A DNA stretch of 64,000 nucleotides from Fibrobacterales bacterium Fibro_02. Its GTDB lineage: Bacteria; Fibrobacterota; Fibrobacteria; Fibrobacterales; Fibrobacteraceae. Under the pieces are notes generated by a model. That model did no database searches. It saw nothing but the letters and a program-made list of their open reading frames with translations, and was not told the origin of the DNA. Below are positions 52,955 through 62,300 of the stretch, in pieces (the first letter of the stretch is position 1; each line of letters starts with the position of its first letter). Where the stretch lies: NCBI GenBank assembly GCA_001603905.1, contig LVAE01000016.1, positions 62,001 through 126,000 on the forward strand, written 5' to 3'. Position numbers and translations under genes: made by a program.

Positions 52955-53854
52955 TTAGGTTGATGCTACCTGGTTTCTGCCGTTTTCCTTGGCGACATAC
53001 AGCAGACGGTCGCATTCGGCGATCATTTCTTCGATCTTGCCGATGCTTTCGCCCTGACGGCTAGCGAGTCCCAATGAGATGGTCACGGGGATAACCGTAT
53101 CCTTCCAAGAAAAACGGTGGCGTTCCACGGCGCTGCGCAGGCGTTCTGCGCTCCTCTTGGCATCTTCGGGGCCGATTCCGCTCAAGAGCAATACGAATTC
53201 TTCGCCGCCGTAACGGGCGAGCAGGTCGGATTCGCGCTTTTCTTCCTTGAGAATACGGGCAATTTCCTTAAGGACCATGTCGCCGCACTGGTGGCCCCAG
53301 GTGTCGTTGACGCGCTTGAAGTGGTCCGCGTCGACCATAATGGCGTGTATATAATAATTGTTGCGTCGGGCGAGGGCGAGTTCGCCGAGGCTCCTGTCCA
53401 TAAAGGTGCGGCGGTTGCTGATCTTGGTCAGCGGATCCATGGTGGCCGCTTCGTAGAGCTCTCGGTCAAAGGCTTCTTCGCTTGCGTCCTTGAAGTCCAC
53501 CTTCAGGACCATCTTGCCGATTTGCAGGCGGTTGTGGTCTTCGAGCTTGCTTTCGGCGACGGGGCTTCCGTCTACGAAGGTGCCGTTGGTGCTGCCCAGG
53601 TCCTTCACGGTGACGTCGATACCGTCGAAGGTGATGGCGCAATGCCTGCGGCTGACCAGTTCGTCGTCCATGCGGATGTCGGCATCCTGGCCGCGGCCCA
53701 GGATGACCGTGCCCTTTTCAAGGGGAATCTGCTTGAACTGGTTTTGCGGATAGAGTACAATCAGGTGCGGCCTCATCTTTGCGATGGGGAGTTTGATGGT
53801 GTTGCCACTGGCAATTGTTCTGTCCATGTCCTGCATAAGTGCTCCGTTGTTCAC
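52955..53854 (-). CDS. Diguanylate cyclase with N-terminal FHA domain
   Basis: The 299-residue protein has an FHA domain (about residues 50-120) with GRGQDADIRM, SRRH and LGSTNGTF, then a GGDEF domain (about 137-295) with GGEEF at 216-220 and an RESD product-inhibition site (207-210) five residues before it. It makes cyclic di-GMP; the FHA part should dock phosphothreonine proteins, linking a Ser/Thr kinase to c-di-GMP. It is soluble. It is divergent from the giant fibro-slime gene, a possible link between c-di-GMP and adhesion. Confidence 0.93.
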   Translation of the reverse strand: MNNGALMQDMDRTIASGNTIKLPIAKMRPHLIVLYPQNQFKQIPLEKGTVILGRGQDADIRMDDELVSRRHCAITFDGIDVTVKDLGSTNGTFVDGSPVAESKLEDHNRLQIGKMVLKVDFKDASEEAFDRELYEAATMDPLTKISNRRTFMDRSLGELALARRNNYYIHAIMVDADHFKRVNDTWGHQCGDMVLKEIARILKEEKRESDLLARYGGEEFVLLLSGIGPEDAKRSAERLRSAVERHRFSWKDTVIPVTISLGLASRQGESIGKIEEMIAECDRLLYVAKENGRNQVAST

Positions 53855-53904
53855 TCGAAATGTAGTAAAAAGAATGTGTCTAATGCAAGAACTTTGAAAA
53901 CAGT

Positions 53905-53973
53905 TGTTTACAAACGGTGCTTTTCCTGTGTGATTTTATTCACTATTAAATGCGAATCCACCGTTTGTTTACA
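53905..53973 (+). promoter_or_regulatory. Long inverted repeat upstream of the giant fibro-slime gene
   Basis: TGTTTACAAACGGTG (53905-53919) and CACCGTTTGTTTACA (53959-53973) are inverted copies with two mismatches and 39 bp between. The intervening DNA is AT-rich. Both sites lie between the divergent GGDEF and fibro-slime genes and could serve either as a pair of operator sites. Confidence 0.5.
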
Positions 53974-54108
53974 AAAATGAACGGTTTTTTTATCAAAAAT
54001 TACAAAAAGAGTTGGCATTTTTTCCTAGAAAAGAATAAATTTGAGGGCGGTATGTGGCATTTCAAAAAGGCCGGTCTTTTTGTTATGCCGTTGGTAGGAA
54101 AAACATCG

Positions 54109-57100
54109 ATGGAAACTAAAATGATGAAAAAAACGAAAATCTCCATGTGGAAGTGGGTTTTGGGTACCTGTCTGATTTTCGCTGGAGTGCAGAATGCTCT
54201 TGCTGCTTGCGAAGGCACACTGCATTTTAAGAAACCTGATGACTGGACTAGTGTCTATGTTACTATGAATAACATTGCTGCCCTGGTCCCTGGAACCGCC
54301 TTGAATGCGGCTACCGGTTATTATGATTATGATTTGTCCGCAGCCAAGGGCGAAGCTCAGGAAACGACCTTCGGTCTTGCAAGTGCGGCTACGAACCCGT
54401 TGAACTATGTCCTCAAGAGCACATGGAACGGTAAGTCTGCCTATGACCCGAACCTTCCGAAGAACCAGCGTGACATCGCTTGCCCTGGTGCCGGTAAGGA
54501 CGTTTGGGTGCTTGAAAACCCGAAACAGGCAAACACGACCTTGGTTTCCTATGATGAACCGAATATCAAGTACTTCTATATTCTTGTTCCCGATGACGAA
54601 GAATGGAAGTCCACCGTGCCGCAGTGGTCTCCCGATGGAACTTTCGAAAACCGTCAGCCGCTGAAGGTCGACCCCAATATGTGCGGATGGTACTACGTGG
54701 TCTGGATGAACGAAGCCATGCCGGAAAACTTCATCATCTTCCGTGAAGACGACGAAACTCTCGAAGACCCGATCGGTGTCGATGGCTGGGGCGCTCCGCT
54801 CACTCCGTTCCCGATGAACGTGTTCTTTGACGCTTACCCGAATACCAACAAGATTTACTTTATTGCCGACCCGGAAAAGGCAGAAGATGAAGGCGTTGCC
54901 TCTATTTCTGAAACGGACCCCATGGTTGAAGGCAACTGCACCTACCAGTTGGCCGCCTTCCTCTATGATACCGACGCAAGCTTGCACGGCGCGTTTACTT
55001 GCGATGCCTACCCGACAAAAGCTTCTAGCCAGTGCTATGCTGCTACCGCTAAGTACAATTACCCAGGTAATGGTGCTGCGAATACGGTTCCTTGTATCGG
55101 CGTGACTCCGGGTATCGTGGCTGACATTCTGGATCCCTCTACCAAGAAGCCGACCTACAATGCTTTGAGCGGATGCTTTGTGAGCGACGAGGCTTTCAAA
55201 GCCATGTTTGATGATGCATATGGCACAAGCGTGAAGCACTGCCGCGACGTGACCTTCAGCTTGACGAAGGAAGGTATGTGGGAATATGATTCCTATACCG
55301 AAAAGACCGGCGCCTTTACCATCTTGAACGACCTGGCTGACTCTATCAAGGCGGGGACTTGCACGGGTCTCTGTGCCCAGGCTGCGTTCCCCCGTGAGGG
55401 TCTAGGCAACGTTGCCTATGGTCTTGGGGAAGGCCAAATGACTAACACTCCTGCCCAGAATGCTGCCGCGAACAATATCTCTGCTGTCGCTGCTGCAGCC
55501 CTTCCTAATGTAATGGACTGGTCCGCCGTAGATCCTGTTTCCGGTTTGCCCTATATTGACCTTTATCCGGTGTCCGCGGGTGAATTTGGTGACGGTCAGC
55601 ATCCCAACGTTTACGACAACACCACGTGGGATTTGCGTATCAAGGGGGATAACAACCAGATGTTCTGCTTTGAATCCCATGCGAACTTCACCTACCGTAC
55701 AGGTATGCAGTTCTCGTTCCGTGGTGACGATGACATTTGGGTGTTCATTGACAACAAGCTCGCCGTGGACCTCGGTGGTACCCACCTTGCCGCTCCGGGT
55801 TACGTGAATCTTGATGAATTTACGGGTGCAACGGGTAAGCTCAAGGCTGGCACTTCCTACGATATTGACATCTTCTTCTGCGACCGCCGTACCAATATGA
55901 GTAACGTGCGTATCAAGACGAATATGTACATCGTGCAGAAGACCGCTATATCCATGAAGGGCAAGAAGAACGGTACCGAAACGACTTACGACATTTGTTA
56001 TGCTGAGTCGGGGGATGGTTCCTGCGCCGCTGCCGCTAGCGGAACGTCCGAAACCAAGACCTATTGCGGTACTGAAATTTCTGCTGCAGGTCTTCCGATT
56101 TCCTACACCCTCGTTCAGGGTGGCAAGATTACGGATCCGGCCGTGACCATGCCTGAAAAGGCTTCCGCCGGCATTACCATGTTCCAAAATGTTTCTACAC
56201 CCGATATCTATAAGTGTGGTATCGATTTGAGAGTCCCGACGGCTCCGGTGATCGACAAGTCCAAGGTTTGCCTCGGTGCCGGTCGTTACACCTTGTTCGT
56301 GACTATCGATGGCAAGTCCAAGAAGGTCGCAAGCTTCCGTCCGAGTGGCGAAGTCGACGTGGTCTACGCCGATGGCGAAGCGGTCGAAATCAACGACGAT
56401 ACGGGCGACGTCAAGAAGCTCGGCAAGTACAAGGTCACCAAGAGCGCCATGGGTGGCGAATTTGTGCCGGTCTATGTTTCCAATGTGGGCGAAGCCGAAA
56501 ATCCGGGTGACCCGCTGGTCATTCAGCCGGTTGATGCTAAGGGTATGCAGTATACGCTGAGCGCGTCCAGCAACCTGATGAAACTCTATGAAAGAACGGT
56601 GGGCGAAGACGGTTCTGAATCGTTCAAGAAGATTAACTTTGGTGATTCCCGTACGATCGGCGATAACGGTGTCGATACCGTCTACGTGACCGTGGATATG
56701 GACGACCTGACCGCCCCGAACAACGAGTTCTCTGTCAATGTGACCGGCCGTACCAATGCTCTGAAGATCAACTTCTACCTGCCGATTATCCAGTTCGTGT
56801 CCGCTCCTGATACCACGGGTGAAACCATCGGTGGCGACCAGCCCGAAGCTGACGGTTCCTACGACGAGCGCTGGGTCGGTAGCATCTATGAACTCTACCT
56901 TGCCGTGCTCAAGCCGAACGACAACGGTGATTACTTTGTCTGCGAAGACTGTAACTTTGCGATTCATAGGGATCCGAGAAGTTCTGATTACATCACCTTC
57001 TCTGATGCCGAATTCGAGAATGGTTATGCAACGATTTCTGTCATGGCAACCAAGGAATACCGCTACGATACGGATCCGACCATCCATAATCCGGGTACGG

Positions 57101-58740
57101 TTGTGGCTGCCTACAATGACTTCGTGTTCGCTGCGTATACTCCGATCTACTTCCGCGAACCGCCGGTTCCGTCTCCGCGTCTTGCTGACGTGTTTGACGT
57201 CCATGGTTCTGTTCCTGAAGTCGAATACAAGATTCCGTCTCCGTACTTCAGCATGAACCAGGAATACCTCGACGGTGTGGGTGACTCCGTGGCCATCTAC
57301 TACCACCGCGCTATTCATAAGGACTCCGTGCCGACCCAGATTTGCGTGGTGTGGGATTCCTCTTCTGCCCTGAAGCACAACCCGGTTGCAGAAGGCTTCT
57401 CCAACATTTCGAAGGATACCTTGATTCTCTGTAACGCCCTTGTCAAGGTGAACAAGGATACCGATATTGACTGCTCCGGTGCCGGCGCCGACGGCTACTG
57501 CACCAACGTGGTCAAGCTGAGCTCCGATTACTTCAAGTGTGATACTTGCAAGCTCTCTAAGGGTATCAAGACCGCCGGTAAGGGTAAGGTGATTTCTTAC
57601 GCAGAGTTCATGGACAAGGGTAAGGACATTAAGCAGGGCTTCCCCGGCGAACTGACCGACCGCATTGCTCCTGTCCCGGTGCGTGCTGAAGTGCGTGCCA
57701 TTAGAAGGGGCGATGAACTCAGCGAATTCGATAGCCTTGTGGTGACCATGTCTGAACCGGTCAGGATCGTGACGGACCAGAAGAAGAACGCTCTGGACTT
57801 CTACCTGAATTCCGCAGTGGACCTCTCCGAAGAAAGCCGCTTTGTCTCTATCCTGAACAGCACCGTTGCCTCGGTGACCGGTGCCCAGGACGCCCTTGTG
57901 GGTTCTGCAAATGGCGAAGGCCGTATCAAGTATCAGTACATCCGTGGCGATGTCTCTCCGCACGTGGGTGACTTTGTCCGTCTCTCCGGTGACATGACTA
58001 ACGTCTTCTGGGTGGACAGTGCCGATATTGCCCTACCGGGTAGCGATACGCTCCGTGCCGCCGCTGATGCTGGCTACAACTGGAACTCTCCGACTTCTTA
58101 CAACGAAACCAAGCGTCTGCCTTCTCCGTGGATCCTGGTGAGCGGTGAACCTGAAGTCAAGATTGTCGAAAACAACTTTGCAAGTACGGCTAACTCTCCT
58201 GTCGGCGACAATGTCCCGGTCGTAACGGTGAACGGCTATTCTACGAACCTGTCGAAGAACGAAGTCATCGCTGCTGAAGGTGGCCGTCTGGGCTTGTTCG
58301 CTCAAGCAGACATGTACTCCCTGATCAACGACATGAAGGCCAAGGGCTTCAAGGACGAAGATCTGGATCCCGCAAAGATTTACTTCTCCTACGACTTGCA
58401 GATCTACACCAACCTAGGTAACTACGTGGCTGGCAAGAGCGGCAAGATCTTCTGCGATGACAGCAAGAATACTGAAACCGACGAAAACGGCAAGAAGATC
58501 GATTACTTCGGTGGCAAGACCTGTATCGATGCCGGCATCGGTTCCAACTTCTTCATCGGCTGGAACACTCGCTCTGACAAGGGCCGCGTGGTCGGAACGG
58601 GCGCCTACATTGTCAAGTACACGACCTTTATCAGACTCGATAAGGCCGGCAAGTACGGCAAGAACGAGGACACCTCGGTCTGGGGCGTGAAGCGTTCTCC
58701 GATTCCCAACACGGAATACCTGAAAAACGCTGCCAAGTAA
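54109..58740 (+). CDS. Giant fibro-slime domain surface protein
   Basis: The protein of about 1543 residues starts at ATG 54109, with TAGGAA upstream; the open frame before it lacks any motif. Signal peptide ends NALA. Residues about 30-440 match the start of the protein at 10478-12568. The fibro-slime domain (about 480-605, TIGR02148) reads LYPVSAGEFGDG, RGDDDIWVFIDNKLAVDLGG, FFCDRRTNMSNVRI. About 930 further residues include beta repeats and Cys pairs (CVGA-less; TCKL, CEDCNF). It has no recognised sorting tail. Such proteins mediate cellulose adhesion in Fibrobacter; exact ligand unknown. Confidence 0.9.
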   Translation: METKMMKKTKISMWKWVLGTCLIFAGVQNALAACEGTLHFKKPDDWTSVYVTMNNIAALVPGTALNAATGYYDYDLSAAKGEAQETTFGLASAATNPLNYVLKSTWNGKSAYDPNLPKNQRDIACPGAGKDVWVLENPKQANTTLVSYDEPNIKYFYILVPDDEEWKSTVPQWSPDGTFENRQPLKVDPNMCGWYYVVWMNEAMPENFIIFREDDETLEDPIGVDGWGAPLTPFPMNVFFDAYPNTNKIYFIADPEKAEDEGVASISETDPMVEGNCTYQLAAFLYDTDASLHGAFTCDAYPTKASSQCYAATAKYNYPGNGAANTVPCIGVTPGIVADILDPSTKKPTYNALSGCFVSDEAFKAMFDDAYGTSVKHCRDVTFSLTKEGMWEYDSYTEKTGAFTILNDLADSIKAGTCTGLCAQAAFPREGLGNVAYGLGEGQMTNTPAQNAAANNISAVAAAALPNVMDWSAVDPVSGLPYIDLYPVSAGEFGDGQHPNVYDNTTWDLRIKGDNNQMFCFESHANFTYRTGMQFSFRGDDDIWVFIDNKLAVDLGGTHLAAPGYVNLDEFTGATGKLKAGTSYDIDIFFCDRRTNMSNVRIKTNMYIVQKTAISMKGKKNGTETTYDICYAESGDGSCAAAASGTSETKTYCGTEISAAGLPISYTLVQGGKITDPAVTMPEKASAGITMFQNVSTPDIYKCGIDLRVPTAPVIDKSKVCLGAGRYTLFVTIDGKSKKVASFRPSGEVDVVYADGEAVEINDDTGDVKKLGKYKVTKSAMGGEFVPVYVSNVGEAENPGDPLVIQPVDAKGMQYTLSASSNLMKLYERTVGEDGSESFKKINFGDSRTIGDNGVDTVYVTVDMDDLTAPNNEFSVNVTGRTNALKINFYLPIIQFVSAPDTTGETIGGDQPEADGSYDERWVGSIYELYLAVLKPNDNGDYFVCEDCNFAIHRDPRSSDYITFSDAEFENGYATISVMATKEYRYDTDPTIHNPGTVVAAYNDFVFAAYTPIYFREPPVPSPRLADVFDVHGSVPEVEYKIPSPYFSMNQEYLDGVGDSVAIYYHRAIHKDSVPTQICVVWDSSSALKHNPVAEGFSNISKDTLILCNALVKVNKDTDIDCSGAGADGYCTNVVKLSSDYFKCDTCKLSKGIKTAGKGKVISYAEFMDKGKDIKQGFPGELTDRIAPVPVRAEVRAIRRGDELSEFDSLVVTMSEPVRIVTDQKKNALDFYLNSAVDLSEESRFVSILNSTVASVTGAQDALVGSANGEGRIKYQYIRGDVSPHVGDFVRLSGDMTNVFWVDSADIALPGSDTLRAAADAGYNWNSPTSYNETKRLPSPWILVSGEPEVKIVENNFASTANSPVGDNVPVVTVNGYSTNLSKNEVIAAEGGRLGLFAQADMYSLINDMKAKGFKDEDLDPAKIYFSYDLQIYTNLGNYVAGKSGKIFCDDSKNTETDENGKKIDYFGGKTCIDAGIGSNFFIGWNTRSDKGRVVGTGAYIVKYTTFIRLDKAGKYGKNEDTSVWGVKRSPIPNTEYLKNAAK

Positions 58741-58761
58741 ATCCAACCGGAACTTAATTTG

Positions 58762-58791
58762 AAAAGGTCCCTGCATAGGCAGGGCCTTTTT
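58762..58791 (+). terminator. Rho-independent terminator
   Basis: AAAGGTCCCTGC pairs with GCAGGGCCTTTT around ATAG, with a T tract after it. Confidence 0.88.
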
Positions 58792-58793
58792 GT

Positions 58794-58801
58794 TATATTT
58801 G
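58794..58801 (+). promoter_or_regulatory. TAnnTTTG promoter element before the SPOR gene
   Basis: TATATTTG lies 4 bases before ATG 58806 with no ribosome binding site, immediately after a terminator. Same arrangement as azlC. Confidence 0.45.
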
Positions 58802-58805
58802 CGGC

Positions 58806-59225
58806 ATGCGAAAGATTTTAGCTGCTATGAGTCTGTGTGCCGCCGCGACGGTTGCGTCGTTTGCGGCAGAGCCTACGGATTTGGATTCCCTGTTCCGTGG
58901 CAAGGAATATAAGCCCGTGTTGAGCGCCTCGCTGCGTGATTCCGCGACGAATGAAGCTTCGGCTGTGCCTGGCAAGGCTACCGCAAAGGCCTCCAAGTCC
59001 GACGGCTATTATATGCTGCAGTTTGAATCGGTCGCCGATTTTGATGCGGCCCAGCGTCGCCGTGCGCAGATTTCTGCAAGCACCGGTTACGCCATCCAGG
59101 TGGTGTTCGATGCACCCTTCTACAAGCTTCGTGGCGGTGGATGGGCGAACAAGAAGGCCGCCGAGGACAAGGCCCGCGAGCTTTCTGCCTATAACATTAC
59201 CGCTTTCGTCGTGAAAGTGAAGTAA
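58806..59225 (+). CDS. SPOR domain protein
   Basis: The 139-residue protein has a signal peptide (ILAAMSLCAAATVASFA) and a C-terminal SPOR domain (about residues 67-139): YYMLQFESVADFDAAQRRRAQIS, VVFDAPFYKLRGGGWANKKAAEDKA, AFVVKVK. SPOR domains bind denuded septal glycan. It could target the septum in the periplasm. Monocistronic by position. Confidence 0.88.
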   Translation: MRKILAAMSLCAAATVASFAAEPTDLDSLFRGKEYKPVLSASLRDSATNEASAVPGKATAKASKSDGYYMLQFESVADFDAAQRRRAQISASTGYAIQVVFDAPFYKLRGGGWANKKAAEDKARELSAYNITAFVVKVK

Positions 59226-59382
59226 TCGCAGCGAATCCGTTTATCTTTTTTCGGCGGAGGAAATCTCCAGAGGCCGAATGTTGAAAATTTAAGGGACTGG
59301 ATCCCCTCCCGCGCTGACGCTTGGTCGAGGATGACTTATACTTATACCGAAGACCTGCCGAGTCTTTGCAAGCGAGGATGAC
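59226..59382 (+). repeat. Gap with two degenerate GAGGATGACTTA repeats
   Basis: No gene is seen. CGAGGATGACTTA occurs at about 59318 and again (GCGAGGATGACTTA) at about 59371. These are the inverse of the GTCAT arms seen in the intergenic repeats elsewhere in the window. Confidence 0.5.
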
Positions 59383-62300
59383 TTACTCTAACAAGCCCAT
59401 CGCTTCCTTAAGGGCGTGCTCGTCCATGCTTTGCGGCATGAGGGCGCGTTCTTCCGGTGCGACGTAGGCCAGTTTTCTTTCGAAGTCGGGGCGTCCTGTG
59501 CGGTTGCGCGGGGCGAGTTCCTTCGGCTTGAGCGAGTAGAAGAACGGGCCGGTCTTAATGAAGCGCTTTTTCTGCAGGCCCTGGTTGATGGCCTCGGTGA
59601 GCGCCTTCTGGAGGATGGGGCCCATACGGTCTACGTGGTGGAGTTCCAGGATGCGCAGGATCAGGATGTCCTGATGGATGGGCGCCTCGGAGTCCACATA
59701 GAACTTGAGCTGCGTGATGAGCGCTGCTGTCGGGAGTTCCGCGATCGGCTTGTCGTGGGCCGTGCCCTCGATTTTCGGGTGCTGTACCTGGTACGGGACC
59801 GTCGTCGGGGCGCTATTGGCAAAGACTTCGGAATCGTCTTCTTCTTCGGTTGCGGTGGACGGCGGCGGGGCGACACTCTGTTCAATAGCGATGGTCGCCA
59901 CAAGGTGGCCAACTTCGTCCTTCTGCGCCATGAACCAGAAGGGAAGCCAGAGGTTCATGACCTTCCAGCCGAGCTGTTTCAAAATCTGCGGGCGAATGTA
60001 GTCGCGGTCTTCGACCGAGTCGCGGAAACGTTCCGCGGTGCAGTCGTCCTCGATGAGCGCGAGGTAGCGGTTCGGATTGTTCGCGTCGATAATGACGGGG
60101 CCGACGGGGATGCCTCCGCGGGAGAAGCTTTCCTTCGCTTGGATGTTCTCGCTGGAGAGTGCCTTGAGGACTTGTTCGCGAAGCGGGGAACTGGCGGACG
60201 TTGTCGTTTCGTCGGCGTTGTATTCCTTGTTCTGCAGATGGTTGATCCATTCGTGGAAAAGGGTGTGCTTCTGGTCGTTGCCCTTTGAGGAATCCGATTC
60301 CGATATGAAAACTTGAAGTTCCTTCTTGGCGAGTGTCGAGCAGGTGGCAACCTTGTTGTTGCTTGCAATTTCCGGTTCGCCGCAAATGAGGACGACATCC
60401 CTGAAGCGGTCAACGGCGCGGTCCGGCGTCTTTACGAAGAAGCTGATGTCCTGATTCGGGCGCGAGAAGAATGCCGCCATGGGAGTGCCTGCCAGGAGCT
60501 GGGCGCGGATAGCGTCTTCGATTTCGCGGCAGGTGGATTGGTGGAATGCGATGATTCCAAGTGTCTTTTCGGGGTGGCGTTCGGCATGCTGCAGGGCTGC
60601 CTGCGCAATGGCGTTCACCTTGTCATCGACGACCTTGAGGCGGATTCCCTTGAACGGTTCGCTGCTTGGGGTCGGGAACTGCTTGATGCCGTGGTTGTAG
60701 ATGTGGCTGTTCGCAAACGAAACGAGAGCGGCGTCGCCATACAGCGACGAGAACCAGAGCTCGCGGGTCGGAATGCCCTGACGGAGCGCTGCGGTCAGGA
60801 TGCTTTCCTGGAAGAAAGGCGAATGCGGGTACGGCTGGTCCTGGAAGGCGTCAAGTGGCTGGAATTCCAGCGCCGGATTGTGCGGGTCGCCGACAAGGAT
60901 GGTCTTGCCAGCGGCAAGGATGGTCGGGATTGCTTCGGCAATCGAGATGCTGTCGGCATCCAGGATGAGTGCGATGTCAAAAGTAGTCTTTTCGGAAATC
61001 CGGAAGGTGTCGCTCAGGGTAAGGTGCGTAAGCGCGTCGGGATTCTTCTCGACGGCCTGGTGCAGCTCGCTGAAGTTCGCGTTGCTGAACTTGTCCAAAA
61101 GTTCACGGTATGCCTTGCTCTTCTTGGACCGTTCCTTGGGCGGTTGCGTAAACAGGTTCGGACATGTCTTGGTGACATTCTGGATCTGTTCCCTGCTCCA
61201 GCAGGAAGACACGACATTGATGAGTTCCTTGTCCGCGTTCTCGGGGTCGGAAATGAATTGCACCAGTCCCTTGCATGGATAGCTTTCCATTTTCTTGAAC
61301 AGAGCGGTCAGCTGCACGTGGATGTCGAGGTGTTCCCAGTTTTCGCTCCAGGACTTGATCTTGCCGAGCCATTTTTCGATGCTCAAGCTTTCGAGCGGAG
61401 TTTCCAGTTCCATCGCCTTGTTGATTTGCTTGATGGATTGCTGGAGTTCAAGGACAGAACGGTACAGCTCGTCGATTTGCGGGAGCATTTCCTTGAACAG
61501 GTGCCACTGCTCGAGAATTTGCAGGAGCAGGTCGAGCTTGGGATCGTTCTTGTGGTTGTCGCGGAATTCGTAGATGAACTGGATCTTGGTGTTGAGCTCG
61601 ACCCAATTGGAACGTTCGTAATGCCAGTCCTTGCCGAGCAGATGGTTGCCGAGGACGGCACTTTCCTTGTACGCCCTCTTGTTGGCCTGCAGTTCGAGCA
61701 ACGTATCGATTAGGTCAAGCAGATGGGCGTCGGATTCCACGTTCTTCGGGTTACGGAGCACCGAAAGGAGCTTGCGCCTAGAAGAACGGTAACGGTCGGA
61801 AAGTCCCTTGAGCGTGGCCTTCTGACTTTCGGCGAAGTCTTCGCGTGCCGACTGGATGTTTTCGTCGACAGCGGTGTCAGTATAAATTTCGGAGGTCTGC
61901 CTGCGATAGCGCACCCATTGGTCGCCCGCTTCGGGAAGTGCCGTGAGTGTGTCGCGGTAGGCAGTCCAGTTGTGGCTGCGCAGTTGCCAGTCTTCGAACT
62001 CGGGAGTGTCCTTGTTGAAGTGGTCGCGGATGATTTCCAGTGTGTCGGCGAGACTCGAAAGGAAGATGCCCGTGGGGAAAAGCCCTGTGGCTTCCATGAT
62101 CTTGATGAGTCCGTCGAGGCTCGTGGCGCGGCTTGCGGCGCGGTTCAGTTCCTGCGATAAGGTCTGCTGCAGTTCGGCGTCGAGGCCAGGAAGCTTCACG
62201 CCCTGGAATGCCTTGCGTGCTTCGATTCCCTTCTTGTCGAAATAGAGCTCGTTCAGAAGGAGAAGGTCTTTCTTGAGGTCTTGGTATTGCTGGTAGTTCA

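Noticed and set aside
55402..57963. An 853-codon open frame antisense to the giant fibro-slime gene
   Set aside because: Same reason: product is rich in Arg/His/Val without motifs, mirrored from the coding strand.
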